DNA from: Ooceraea biroi
Taxonomy: Eukaryota > Arthropoda > Insecta > Hymenoptera > Formicidae
NCBI RefSeq assembly: GCF_003672135.1
Contig: NC_039514.1
Span: forward strand, 3,162,001 to 3,226,000
Direction of reading: 5' to 3'
DNA: 64,000 nucleotides
Part shown: positions 1 through 11,412 of the stretch, piece by piece
How the letters are laid out: the number at the start of each line of letters is the position of its first letter
Position numbering within the stretch: the first letter of the stretch is position 1
The notes under the pieces: generated by a model
Databases searched by the model: none
Told to the model about the DNA's origin: nothing
What the model saw: the letters and a program-made list of their open reading frames with translations, nothing else
Program-made: the position numbers and the translations under genes

Positions 1-1111
1 CAAGTCATTGTTAATTGCGGCTAATTCAAGGCCGAGTAACATAGGATCTACGCAAAAATTACCCAATTAATCATGTGTTTTAATTATTAATTATTAATTT
101 ATATAAAATATTCCATATTTCTATAATTCGATGAAAAATATAAACTTACTTTGCATCGCGGTGCGATGATTAGGATCGCTGGAATGTGAACGATGATTCG
201 CAATTGCTTCCGCATTAGTCGCTGAATTATAAAATTTATCTGCCGGACTCAGATTCGGTGCTGGGATCGTATGAATGGGTCCCTTGTCGTCATCGATAGT
301 CGCTTGATGAATATGCGGCAAAACTACCAGTTCTGATCTGTGTTCCGGTTTATATTCCGGTCTATATTCCGGTATTTGATGAACAGATTTAAATTCCTTG
401 GCAGGAACACGTTGTGGCAAAATTACATGCTTATTCAAAGAGGACGCCCGAAGTGGAATCTGATTTTTCCAGTTGATCGATAGAACATTGTACATCGTGG
501 GTCGTCGAATTCTGAAATCGACAATATTATTAATAATATTAGCTCGATGACATAATTCATTTAGAAATAATTCACAAATGTTTTAAGAAATGTATCATTT
601 AATCGTATTAAATACCAAGTGAATTCGGTACATCTTGTTACACTGGAATAAAATTTGAAATTTATTATAAACATGCAATATTTATTATAAGCATATAATG
701 ATAAAGTATGTAATTGAAATTCAATCATATAGTTATATGCAAAGTAGATACATTATTTATTTTATTTCATTATTTCATTAGTCGTCATCAGTATATCACT
801 GATATCCTCTTCATGATATCAGTGAGACATTAAGTGCCGATCATTAACGGTCTCAGAGCATTTAACGCGTTTAAAAATGTCTATTAAAAACCTCACCTCT
901 GATTGAAATATTTATAAGGTATCCTCTGATGAAGTTGATTATTACTATCAATATGAACAGTATTTCCCATGGATATTCTGTGACTAACAGGTCGAGACTT
1001 TTTCAACATCATTGTAGGTGGAGGATACGGCGGGGATAACGGTCTTCTAATCTTCTTTGCCTCGCAGAGACAAATGCATACGAAGAAGAGCCAGTAGATC
1101 CAACTAATTGT
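1..1111 (-). CDS. Unrecognised secreted/membrane-anchored protein, three exons, partial
   Basis: Exons are 1111-897, 511-150 and 47 to beyond base 1. Acceptors are TAG before 1111, CAG before 511 and TAG before 47; donors are GTGAGG after 897 and GTAAGT after 150. Phases agree at both junctions (2 bases + 1; then 1 base + 2), and the frame stays open through all three exons, which is strong support for a real gene. The first visible exon encodes a hydrophobic stretch (ISWIYWLFFVCICLCEA) followed by a basic, Pro-rich segment. This looks like a signal peptide or a membrane anchor whose ATG lies in an unseen upstream exon. The second exon is polar and rich in His, Pro, Arg and Glu, with short near-repeats (PEYRPEYKPEHR). 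I do not recognise the family. Start and end are both missing. Confidence 0.6.
512..896 (-). other. Intron of the left-edge gene
   Basis: AT-rich intron between the two larger exons. It contains a small imperfect palindrome built on cactgatatc / gatatcagtg near 795-832. Nothing else is recognisable. Confidence 0.5.
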
Positions 1112-2456
1112 CTATAATTTTATTTATATAATTTATATAATTTTATTTATTCATATGTCTAATTATTGAAATTGCCTACATTTTTTTATTGTGAAAGAGT
1201 TTAAAGGAAAAGGATTGCTACAAATTGAATCCATTTATTCTATGATTTGTTTATTTATTTTCTTATTCCATTATATTTACTTGTTTTTATTTGTATTCTT
1301 AATGGAATCAAATGAAAGAAACAGCAAACCTTATTTTTTATTTGAATTTATTTCCTATAACTTCTTATAATTTTTTCTAATTCTGTATAATTATAATTCT
1401 TTTATTATAACTTATTATTATAATTATTATTTATTTTTATTATTTATGATTTATTTATTATTGATTTATTTTTAGAAGCTCAATTAAATAAAAACGAAAG
1501 GTATAAAAGAGAAACCTCAAAACAATATATGGAATACAGATAATTTGTATTTTACGATACTACATATCAGCGCGTATATTGTATAACGCACAATAGTTAT
1601 TTAGTCGTGCATGTCAATCACAGATGTCAATCGCATGTATTCGCGTATGCGTGCAAAATTGAAGAGGATTGACGCGACTTGTCAAGGCATCAAAAGTGGG
1701 ACATTGTGCTACATAGGTACGGGAAATGCGAGCGCAACCAACTTAAGTAGCGAGATTGAAAAGAAAACGCGCAACCATAGAAATTGTCGCTTGAATGAAA
1801 AGTTCCGGTCTGTTACATTAACGACAACAGCTTTTTATCTTTATTTTTTAATTTAAGGATTTATTTTTTCATTAAATAACGCGAACGGTTTAAGACACAA
1901 AATTTTTTAAATATAGATCCAAACATCGTCCAAACATGACTTTGTTATAGCGTCTTATTATTATACATATACAATATTAATTTTCTTTTAAAACATTTTG
2001 TTTTTTCAAAGAAAGATAATATAAATATAAAAAAATTTTATATTGTAAAAGAGAAACTTTAGAATAAAAATTATCACTTTTATTATTTGTATGTTTTATA
2101 TTTATATTTATGTATTTACATATAATTATTTATATATATTATATATAATTTCATATTTATTACTTTTTATATTTTGTTATATGTTTTTCTTATTAATAGA
2201 GTCACGTCTCTTAATATAATGTAACATAAAAGAATTCATGTTAAATAAAGTATTCGTCAAAATAATATCTGTCAAAACAATGAAAGTTATTTAATTTTCC
2301 TAATATGTTTTTTACCTTCATGATAATTTACACTTTTGTTAACCGCAATATGCACAACTACACCGTCTCTCCGTTAGGAGAAGTAATTCAATGTTTCTGT
2401 CGTATTGATCAGAAATACTAAAATTCAATTTTACGCTTGTAAATAATCAAATTCAC

Positions 2457-2487
2457 ACATACACACATACACACGCGCGCGCGCGCT
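2457..2487. repeat. (CA)n/(CG)n microsatellite
   Basis: Alternating acac/acat followed by cgcgcg, seen directly. Confidence 0.85.
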
Positions 2488-2785
2488 CACAATGATTGAC
2501 TATCGAGGAAGAAGCACAACGCGTTCTGCACGCAATTAGGTCATTGTCCTTCATTTATACTCCGAACGAGCGAACGTATCATCGGAAACTAAAACCGGGT
2601 CTGTTACTTCGTCAAATAACAGTAGCCGCTTCGAAATACCAATAGTAACGAAATTAAATTACGAACTGCGATAAATACATTTACTTTATGAATAATAATT
2701 TATTAATGTAATTTTACCGAACAAATTTAAAGAACTGAGATAAGTGTATGAAAAATATTTATTTATGTAAATTTTATTCACTATT

Positions 2786-2890
2786 AAAATTCAATAATTA
2801 TTTATGTAAATTTTTTTATGTAAATAATTATTTATGTAAATCTATGAAAATAATTATTAAAAATAATTTAATAATTATTTATGTAAATTT
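2786..2890. repeat. Short imperfect tandem repeat, unit about 20-35 bp
   Basis: The string aattatttatgtaaat recurs at about 2797, 2828 and 2873 with AT-rich spacers. Confidence 0.6.
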
Positions 2891-3507
2891 TAATATTCAT
2901 GTATGGCACACATTATTGCAACACCGAAAAATATTACAGAAATGTCTCATCCGATTTTTTTTCTCTTCAACATAACTATGCTTAAATTATTAAAACTTTT
3001 AAGAGTTGCATGCTGTTAAATAAGGATATTATAGTTATGAATATTTATAAAACTAAAACAAGATCAAGAAACTTTAAATCACTAAAGTAAAAATAATATC
3101 AAATATGGCTTTTGATATTTCAATATCTAGATTAATAAAAAATGTAAACTTAATAATTTATAATATAAAACATCGTAAATAAATTCATAAAAAAATGTTA
3201 CAAAAATATATCAGAGGATTCTGTTTTAATAAGGCTTTTTATTGAATTAAGTGTTACTATTCATTTTATGAACTGATTCTATCTAATAGTTAAACATCCG
3301 TTAAACATCGTTTCTCTCCATATTTGCACACCAGTCTTAACCGGAAATGTGCAGTTGTTTATGCGCGATTAAAACTGCATAGAAAGTCCATGACCCAGAA
3401 AGTGTATATGTTCCAATGATATGCTCTTAGTAAAAGAAATCATATAATTATATAATTTGAAATATTAACATTTAACAATCAGTTATTTTTATTCTTTATT
3501 TAACACG

Positions 3508-3650
3508 TTGCGGATCCACGCATTCCGTATTTACAATATATTCTGTATTTAATATTGTATTTATAATATTGTGCAATATTCCGTATTTACAATATTTTGT
3601 ATTGAATATTGTGCAATATTCTGTATTTAATATTATGCGATATACTACAG
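3508..3650. repeat. Imperfect tandem repeat of an AATATTG/GTATTTA unit
   Basis: Words such as ttccgtatttacaatat and ttctgtatttaatattg alternate at 30-50 bp spacing between 3525 and 3640. It lies directly before a degraded mariner fragment. Confidence 0.6.
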
Positions 3651-3660
3651 TATTCCCTAT

Positions 3661-4030
3661 ACAGGGTGAGGAAAAAGTATCGGACCGATAAAATATCACG
3701 AAAACAAGGCATTTAAGAAAAAATTGTTGCATACAAAAGTTGTACTGTTTCAACAAATGTATCAAACGGCGATATTCATTTGACCTTGAGCGCAGTTATA
3801 AAGGAGATCTCAATTAGGACAACTTTAAAATCTTATATAGAAAACCTTCGCACCCAGCCTATAATTCTCCAGAGCTGGCCCCAACAGATTATCACTTGTT
3901 TCGATCGATGCAACACTTGCAAATATATACTTCTCTAATTTCCAAGATGTGCAAAAATGAGTCAATAATTGGATCGCTTCAAAAGACAAGACCCAGTGAA
4001 AAGGAATTGTGCAAGATGATGGCAAAATGA
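3661..4030 (+). pseudogene. Degraded mariner transposase C-terminal fragment
   Basis: From 3851 the translation gives a diverged version of the mariner signature PYSPxLAPTDYHLFRSM, which carries the third catalytic Asp of the DD34D triad. A second frame over about 3943-3998 gives FQDV-QK-stop-VNNWIASKD, the segment that follows it in mariner proteins. The two frames show at least one frameshift, and one stop is in the path. Upstream sequence to 3661 (acagggtgaggaaaaagta) may be part of the same dead element, but no terminal repeats are visible. No function is possible. Confidence 0.65.
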
Positions 4031-4594
4031 TGGCAAGATGCTGGCAAGATGAGAGGGAGATGACGATGACGAAAAAGCGCAAAATGCCCCATACATTGCT
4101 GTTGATCGTCACGGTGTTTCCTCCGTCAAAGAAAGAAATAATATATAATAAATAATTATATAATTTTTTATATAATGATATTCATACAGCACGCAAAGAT
4201 TGCATATATATTGCAGGAATCTTTCACCGCAACGTAGCAACATTGCAAATTCACTGCGAAATGTTTCTGCAGCATTGCTATGGGATTGCAGGAATGTGAA
4301 AATGTCTGCTTTTCGGAACATTGCAACAAAACGTCATAATAATATTGCAATGTAATAAAAATGCAATAATTATAATTATTCATTATTATATACTTTAAAT
4401 ATTTTTATTTGTATAACTTCAATATTTTTATTTATTAACATAAATAGACAATTATATGTAATATAACAATAGTAATAAAAAATGAAATAAACATTTTCTC
4501 TATTTTTGTTATAAAAAAGTAACTGTTCTTTATAAAAAAAAACTTAAAAATCCTCTTCTTGAGATATTATTTTTCCTTTAATTATGTTAAAATA

Positions 4595-5877
4595 TTGGGT
4601 CGTCCGGAAAGTTCGTGCCGATTTTGAAGGAAAATTTAAAGGCAACATTTTTTTATGTCGATAAATATTTATTGACTTATGTACGCACCGTTTTGTTTTA
4701 CAACCTTTGTCCATCTTTCACGCAACTGGAAGATTCCATTCTCCCACTTCTTAGGTTTCTCGGCGAAAAACTCCTCAAGGTGGTTTTTTATGTCGATCAA
4801 AGAGTTGAAGTTCTTGCCGCTAAGAGAATTTTGCAAAGACCTAAATAAGTGAAAGTCTGAAGGTGCAATGTCTGGTGAATACGGTGGGTGAGGTAGCACA
4901 TCCCAGCCAAACTCCAACAATTTTTGTCGGATAGTCAAAGAAACATGAGGTCTGGCATTGTCCTGATGGAACACGACGCTCTTCCTATTAGCTAATTCTG
5001 GACGTTTTTCCTGAATCGCTGTCTTTAATTCGTCCAGTTGCGAGCAGTACTTATCTGCATTTATCGTTTGGTTGTGTGGTAGGAGCTCATAATATAGGAT
5101 TCCTTTCCAATCCCACCAGACACAGAGCATGACTTTTTTTGGATGAAGGCCGGCTTTCGGAGTGGTTAATGCTGGTTCATTTCGCTTACCCCAGGATCTT
5201 TTTCGTTCTACGTTGTTGTAAATGATCCATTTTTCGTCACCCGTCACTAATTGCTTCAAAAATGGTACGTTTTCGTTGCGCTTGTACAGCGAGTCGCAGA
5301 TGGAAATGCGATCCATTAAATTTTTTCGGCCAAATTATGCGGAACCCATACATCATAGCGACTTACGTAACCAAGCTTCACTACATGATCGTGGACAGTG
5401 GTTTTAGATATTTTCAGTATCTCTGCTAATTCACGTGTCGTGTAGCGCGGGTTATTCTCGATCAGTGTCTTGATTTGGTCATCATCAGTAGTAAAGGGTC
5501 TGCCCGAGCGTTAATGGTCTTTAAGGTTAAAATCACTAGCTCTAAACTTAGCGAACCACTTACGTACGGTTCTTTCAGCTAAAGCGTCTTCTCCGTAAAC
5601 AGAACATATCGAATTTGTTGCTTGTGAGGCATTTTTGCCTTTCCGGTAATAGAAAAGCATCAAGTGTCTAAAATGTTCTTTGTTTTCTTCCATCTTCAAA
5701 AGAGTACAAAACTGACACGAATCAATTTATCTGAAACAACTTTTTTCCTAAAGATGTGTTGAAATGTCACCTTTAAGCATATGTATATAAATCGTATGTT
5801 TTCAATAACATTGACATATTCAGACATGTTCCAACGCCATCTATTAAAAATCGGCACGAACTTTCCGGGCGACCCAA
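4595..5877 (-). mobile_element. Full-length but dead mariner element
   Basis: Terminal inverted repeats of about 31 bp begin TTGGGTCGTCCGGAAAGTTC at the left. The right end is the same with one mismatch. They are flanked by TA at 4593-4594 and 5878-5879. The length of 1283 bp is normal for mariner. The sequence ttttcctttaattatgttaaaa occurs on both sides outside the TA, so the insertion fell into or beside a short pre-existing duplication. Confidence 0.93.
4669..5699 (-). pseudogene. Mariner transposase, broken by one stop and one frameshift
   Basis: The N-terminal part (5699-5511) has the paired helix-turn-helix start typical of mariner (FRHLMLFYYRKGKNASQA). It is cut by an in-frame TAA at 5513-5511, just before RSGRP. 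The frame then runs on to about 5325, where an A-tract (gaaaaaattt) is one base short and shifts the frame in the WVPHNLAEKN motif region. The last 215 codons (5316-4669) are open and hold TGDEKW, HQDNARPH and SPDIAPSDFH, the DD34D catalytic residues. The pieces match a protein of about 345 residues, the usual mariner length. The element is not autonomous. Confidence 0.93.
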
Positions 5878-5915
5878 TATTTTCCTTTAATTATGTTAAA
5901 ATACTTTTCCTTTAA

Positions 5916-6159
5916 TTAAATAATTGAATCTTCTTCGTTTTTGTTTGTATGTTGCCTGTAAAAATAAAATAGGAATTAAAATTCATATATATTAGCATAA
6001 AATTACATAAAAATATACATACTGCAAGTATGTATAGAATTATATGTAAAATGACATACTTTGATCTCTCAATCCTAACCGGAGCTTGAGCAAGCCATTT
6101 GGAAATGCATTCAGCAATTTCTGCATCAGTGGCATGATTGTGTATTTCACGAACAGCTT
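5916..6159 (-). pseudogene. Terminal two exons of a DUF4806-like protein
   Basis: An exon at 6159-6060 (acceptor ctgttatag, donor GTATGT) encodes EAVREIHNHATDAEIAECIS then KWLAQAPVRIERS. A last exon at 5955-5916 (acceptor tttttacag) continues in phase and ends in TAA after a short acidic tail. The pattern Thr/Asp-rich helix followed by I-x3-WL-x-A-x2-R is, to my knowledge, the C-terminal end of DUF4806, a domain found in many repetitive insect genes and much expanded in ants. No upstream exon is recognised in the window, so this is a gene remnant or the 3' end of a gene whose body was lost. It lies in the apparent interior of the palindromic-word element and directly beside the mariner. It may be the relic of that element's own gene, or a captured host fragment. 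Confidence 0.5.
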
Positions 6160-6739
6160 CTATAACAGAAAAAGTTATTAAAAATATTACAACTATTAAT
6201 ATGCAGTTTTCTAATGAATTTCCATAATTTTGAGGTTATAGTGATGTAAACCGTGAGATAGGCAAATAGAGATTCTCTATTATAATTAATAGATACAAGA
6301 TTTTAACAGCACACAAGTGCTATAATGAGACATAATATTATAAAAAAGTATTTACCTTTTTCTTTTACGTAACTACTTTCTTTTAGAATGATGCTCGCGT
6401 CATACAACCACCATGTTCTTTAGATAGTCGAAAGAGATAAACACCGCATGCGCATATTACCGAGTTCAGATTCTGGTCATCACACATCATTGGTCGAATA
6501 GATTTGGACGAATCTCGTTAGGATAGGAAGACTCCAATGTTTTAATAAAATGAATTATTAATATTAATTAATTACAAATTTTGATTGTGCAATGTTTCCG
6601 AAATAGTAATGTCATGTTGCTACATGTGTGCTGGTATTTTGCGAATATATATCTCTGCAATGTCTTTGTACTGTTGCATTGCAATTTGCAACGTTGCAAC
6701 GTTGCTGCAATGTTGGTGCAAGCTTCTGTGCTGTATGGG

Positions 6740-7202
6740 TATAATTATATTTCTTTTTTTATTTTAACCTGCTTTCCTATTCCATGTAAGTTATTAATAT
6801 ATAATATTTATATATATAATTTCACGTCAATATAAGTGTTTTTAAATTTATTTTATATTTTTACCCATTTTTTGAATTCAATCATTAATTAAAATCAATA
6901 TTAGCATAAAACTTCTTGTTCATATGCGCGAAAATACCGCCATATTAATTTTACATTTAGTTTACATTTCTCGAAGGCTCCATGGCAGATGGTGTAACTA
7001 ACGCTGCACTGTTTTCTTATGGGAGTTTGAACATCTTGTTGATTGTAGATGTCGTGATAGTACGAAACAATACTCGTCCAGTAAATTTCACTTGCAAGAT
7101 AACAAAAACATTTTATTGTCGCGTCGATCACATTAATCTCTTATTTGTTCGATTTTATTATTGTAACTGTCATAAATATTTTTCCTCTATATATATTACA
7201 AG
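6740..7202. other. Upstream region of Meaf6
   Basis: AT-rich sequence between the element end and the Meaf6 start codon. The sequence around 6900-7130 is less AT-biased and probably includes the 5' UTR and promoter. No TATA box at a convincing distance is seen. Confidence 0.4.
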
Positions 7203-9760
7203 ATGTCCAATCCGAAATCTTCTGTAGATTTGCGAGCGGAGTTGGCAGAATTAGTAAAACGGAAAGCCGAGATCGCTGTGAGTATTTCAAACATTTATTA
7301 AGCTCCTAACGCTTAAGTTAGAAGTACATAAAATGTCGTCATGTTTATACAAATTGCAAATTTTCAGTAATACAAATAATATAAATTCAAATAAAAATTC
7401 GATTAAAAAGTTACGTAAAGTTAATCGCGTTGTTTTCACAATTGTGAGGTTATGATATTAGAAAGTAAACTTATGTGTACTCTAACAAAAAGAATGGCTC
7501 CAATCTTTCTTCAAGCACCGAACTTAAAAAATAAACAACGTTTATTATGAATTGGCATTAATAGAGGTTTAAGTTAAAGCTTACGAGTTGAATTGCACGT
7601 TTAAGAGAGTGAATTTTTACAGGACACATTAGCCAATTTAGAGCGACAGATATATGCTTTTGAAGGAAGCTATTTAGAGGACACGCAATTATATGGGAAC
7701 ATAATAAGGGGTTGGGATAGATACTTAGCGAGCAACAAAAATACCAATAGCAAAGCAGACAAACGTAATAGAAAATTTAAGGAGGCCGAGAGATTATTTT
7801 CTAAATCGTCCATTACATCCATGGCAGTGAGTAAATAAAATTATATTTATATATATATATTGTCGGTTTTTTGTTCCACACTTGTTGAAAAACTATATAC
7901 AGGAGTTCTCAACTTAATTGATGTCGCCCGTGCATTAGGGACTGGAAAAAAGTTAGAGGGCCATGTTTGCAAAGAAATCTGAGCGAGAATAAATAAAGGG
8001 CAGAAAGTCATATGCTTTTAATTATTTGAGAAATTAGCTTATTTAAATAAAATAAATATATTTATAACTATCTTAATTGCAATATTTTTTTATTTTCAAT
8101 TTTTTTTCTGATATTTAATAAATTGTCACGGGCACACGGTTGAGAATCCCTGTTAATATATTACCATGTCAGTGTTTATAAATAACCAGATTTATATGGC
8201 TCATAAAGTATCTTTATTGTGTTATTATTAGCATTATAATTCAATAGTTAATTTATGTGATTTTTCGTTACAGGCTGTTAGCGGACTCGTAGAGAATACA
8301 CAAGAAAAAAGTAAGGACCTCAATGGATATTCATGATTATTTATTTACAAGCATAATATTCTTGTATTTTATATCTTTCTTTATCATTCTCTTTTTTATG
8401 GAACAGCAATTTTGTCAGTGCATAAGTAGTTGTTATATTTAACTAAGTTATTTGTTTATGTTATTGTATTATTATGTTATAAATAGAATATATTTGCACT
8501 AACTATGTTTCGATTGTTTCACATTTTAAAGAATAAGATTAATAGAGTCAACAGCTGATGCTAAAAGATGGTGAAATTGATATGTATGTATGTACACATA
8601 CATAGATATCAAGCACTATCGTTGTAACTTAATATCGTTCATAGAATGCTAGATTTAAATAATAATTAATTTCTTTTAGTATTTGAAGAAAATTAATTCT
8701 CATTCTGTTTGTCACGTATACTTACAAGGGAACATCGCGAATCTGAAAATTCTGATTGTACTGAAACTTTACACGCATGTAGACAGGGTTAATACATGAA
8801 TTAAGAAATTTTCAGTTGCTGCCAAAAAACAATTCTAAGGAGTAAAACCACCCTTCATAGGCCGGCTTTTTTGCTTTTTTTCGATATATCTCGCAAACGA
8901 TTTGAAATATCGAAAAATGTTTCATACAAAAATTTTATGGTAAAAACGTCTCTATTTAATGACATTAATGAAATTTTTTTTAAATAATTTAAAAAAAATT
9001 TTTTTAAACACTTGAAAAAATTATTTAAAAAAATTTCATTAATCACTAAATAGAGACGTTTTTACCATGAAAATTTTGTATGAAACATTTTTTGATATTT
9101 CAAATTTTCGAGATATATCGAGAAAAGTAAAAAGGTCTACATTTGAAGGGTGGTTTCACCCCTTAGAACCGTTTTTAATACATAAGATTATTATTTCATG
9201 TGTAAACAATTATTGAATATAATTAAAAAAGTATTCTACATATTTATACTTAGTAATCTAAAAAGCAAATTCGTTGCAAGGACGTGAATCGAATATATAG
9301 ACGAGTCCTTTTAACACTCGCACATCTTATATTATCTCTCTTTGCGCAATCAATTTTTATTTTACTCTTTCTCTCCTCTTATATACAATTTATACAGTTA
9401 ACGTAAGATCCCCTGCTTCCAGTTGAACGATACAGTGAGTCGGAGTCTCAGATTGGAAATAGTGGCAGCGAAGACAATTGCAACTTTGCCAATTCGAACG
9501 CGATCTCTTCCAGCAATAACAAAGAAACTAGTGGGAAAAATCATACCTCTATTCAAACCGGATACGTTCAAAATAATGGTACCATTAATAATTCAGACAA
9601 TGCCTCCATTCAATTTACAAACGGATCAATGTCCAACGGCAACTTAGAGCACGTTACCACACCTGTTAAAGAATGCCACAGTAATAGCAAAGATTCCAAT
9701 AAAACTAAATCCATAAATAGTGCGAAAAAAAATAGCAATAAAAGATCTAGAAATAGATAG
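7203..9760 (+). CDS. Meaf6: MEAF6/EAF6, NuA4 and MOZ/MORF histone acetyltransferase complex subunit
   Basis: Four exons: 7203-7277, 7623-7826, 8274-8310 and 9423-9760 (stop TAG). All have GT/AG borders and matching phases (0, 0, 1); the product is 217 residues. Residues 10-90 match the conserved Eaf6 core seen across eukaryotes: RAELAELVKRKAEIADTLAN, then RQIYAFEGSYLEDT, GNIIRGWDRYL and RNRKFKEAERLFSKSS. This core is a helix pair that, in the known complexes, packs with ING and BRPF/EPC subunits to activate the MYST acetyltransferase on chromatin. The last exon is a low-complexity Ser/Asn/Lys-rich tail ending in a basic stretch (KKNSNKRSRNR), as in other MEAF6 proteins. The core is encoded by exons 1-2. 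The ATG at 7203 gives an N-terminus of the usual length. The gene looks intact. Confidence 0.96.
8835..9166. repeat. Fold-back MITE in Meaf6 intron 3
   Basis: Two arms of about 150 bp are inverted copies of each other around a centre near 9005. The outer ends are CTAAGGAGTAAAACCACCCT on the left, and the complement of the right end differs by two bases. Conserved pieces are the GAAGGGTGG end, the tcgagatatatcgaga centre of the arm and tagagacgtttttaccat near the middle. It sits inside the 1.1 kb third intron. Sequence just before it (8730-8834) reads like part of the same dispersed insect repeat. Confidence 0.85.
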
Positions 9761-9827
9761 ATGTATGTTGTAGTGCTACAATTAATATGACGCAAAAGTA
9801 AGATATTAATTCTTTGCTTTCTAAGTA

Positions 9828-9833
9828 AATAAA
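9828..9833 (+). promoter_or_regulatory. Likely polyadenylation signal of Meaf6
   Basis: AATAAA lies 68 bp after the Meaf6 stop codon, on the coding strand, in AT-rich sequence. Position and motif are the only evidence. Confidence 0.5.
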
Positions 9834-10737
9834 ATATTTCGTCCGTTCTTTATGAATAATCTGTCTTTAATATTTAAATGATCACGTATAAACACACGTA
9901 TGTTATATAAGATAAAGTATTAAGAAAACACAAGTATTTGTACTTATAACAAAAATGGAACATATCTATTTCAAAACTACAAGTATAAGTTAATACACTT
10001 TAATTAAAATTCGTATAGACATTCCAGAAAAGTGTAAAGATTTTGTATCTGTATTTCATATGTTACTACAGTATTAATATTCAGGATCTCATACTTACAT
10101 TTTCTGTAAAAATAAAACTAGAAAATATATTAATGATATACACAGGTAATGTGATAAAAACATATTTTTCTAACGATAGCGAAAAATATTTATCTCCTTA
10201 TTTCCTAATACTTTTTAAACGTCTTCCTTAGTCTTCAATAATCCTGTTATCCTGTTAATGTGTGTCAACGTGCGTACATGCGTGTGTATGTCAGTCCTCA
10301 ACCTAAAGTGAATTGAAATGTTTATAAAATTACACCAAGAACAAAACCAAAATGACAAGAAATCCTGGAAATCAAACAATCCTATTGTAATAATTTAAGC
10401 GCATAAGACCCAAATTTTTTATAGCATAGTCCAATGCCTTAGCACTATGTATCCCATTTATAGCACTATATAATTGTAAATAGAAGTGCTTGAAATTTAT
10501 TTGCGTGTGTTGCGTCACGGCTATTCCGACAAATTTTTATGGTGAGAAAGTACGACTGTTCATTGACTTTAAATAATCTTAAATGATCTTTTTTTATATG
10601 ACTTTGGACCTACATGACGTAACTCAATAAACTTATTTCGGAATATGTTATACACCTAGCTAAAAGAACAGATTGTTCCATTTAAGAAAATAAACACTAC
10701 TTTGAAATCTCGGAGGTCTATCTGGAAAAAAATTACT

Positions 10738-10945
10738 CAATGTCCAATGGCAATTTAGAACACATTGCCACATTTGTTAAAGAATGCCACAGTAATAGTA
10801 TAAAGATACCAATAAAAATAAATCTATAAATAGTGCAAAAAAATAGCAATAAAAAATTTAGAAGTAGATAGATATATGTTATACTCAAAAGTATTAATTC
10901 TTTAATTGCTTTCTAATTAAATATTGCGCTTGTTCTTATGAATAA
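10738..10945 (+). pseudogene. Decayed duplicate of the Meaf6 last exon end and 3' UTR
   Basis: The strings actcaatgtccaatggcaat, aaagaatgccacagtaatag and tatgaataatctgtctt repeat, in the same order and strand, those of the Meaf6 terminal exon and its 3' flank (about 9627-9862). Small indels break the frame. The copy starts inside the exon and continues into 3' flank, so it is a DNA-level tandem duplication rather than a retrocopy. Confidence 0.85.
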
Positions 10946-11329
10946 TCTGTCTTGGATGTAAAACGTCATCGAGAAACAGAATAATAATATCTGAATATTT
11001 TCTTGAATAGTGAATAGTTTGGGAAATAATCGTACAGGAAGATTAAAGTGGAATAATATTTTTTAGCATTTTATCAGAATGGTATAATGCAGCTAAGAAA
11101 TGGCGAAATTATCGAAAAAATAATGCACATTTGGTTGAATAAAATTAATTCTTAATTCAAAATTTTGCGAAAAAAATCCGTACAGACTTTTCGGTCAACT
11201 TGATATATAAATGATTTACTCACGATCAATCTCTCGGTAGTATACTTCTGAGATAACAAGTACAAGTTATTATGCAAAATTCAACCACGAATTACATATT
11301 TTATTTACAATTTTGTGTATACATGTAAT

Positions 11330-11412
11330 ATATCTATGTGTGTATGTGCGTGTGCACGCGCGCGTATGTATACGTCATACACATAACACTCACATATACA
11401 ACATACACACAG
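11330..11412. repeat. TG/CA-rich simple repeat
   Basis: Alternating tatgtgtg, cgcgcg and acacat words form an imperfect inverted microsatellite. Confidence 0.6.

Larger units (their letters stand above)
1112..3495. other. AT-rich sequence without a recognisable gene
   Basis: Probably upstream intron or intergenic DNA of the left-edge gene. It contains a CA/CG dinucleotide tract (about 2457-2487) and a short direct repeat of the unit AATAATTATTTATGTAAATT three to four times between 2790 and 2890. The open frames here are short, compositionally biased and unsupported by splice signals. Confidence 0.4.
4181..6739. mobile_element. CCC...GGG palindromic-word element (copy A/B) containing a mariner and a DUF4806 gene tail
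   Basis: The left end TTCATACAGCACGCAAAG and the right end, ending in CTGTGCTGTATGGG, are inverted relatives of the same terminus (consensus CCCATACAGCACA). Both are flanked by TA. Both ends are filled with GCAATATTGC/GCAACGTTGC-type palindromic words (4195-4345 and 6590-6722). The middle holds a 1283-bp mariner (4595-5877) and two exons of a DUF4806-like gene. That the two ends belong to one insertion is an inference from their facing orientation, the common TA flank and family resemblance. They could be two separate truncated copies. Confidence 0.5.

Noticed and set aside
1611..1856. 81-codon open frame on the + strand
   Set aside because: No splice partner, no recognisable domain; composition is like its surroundings.
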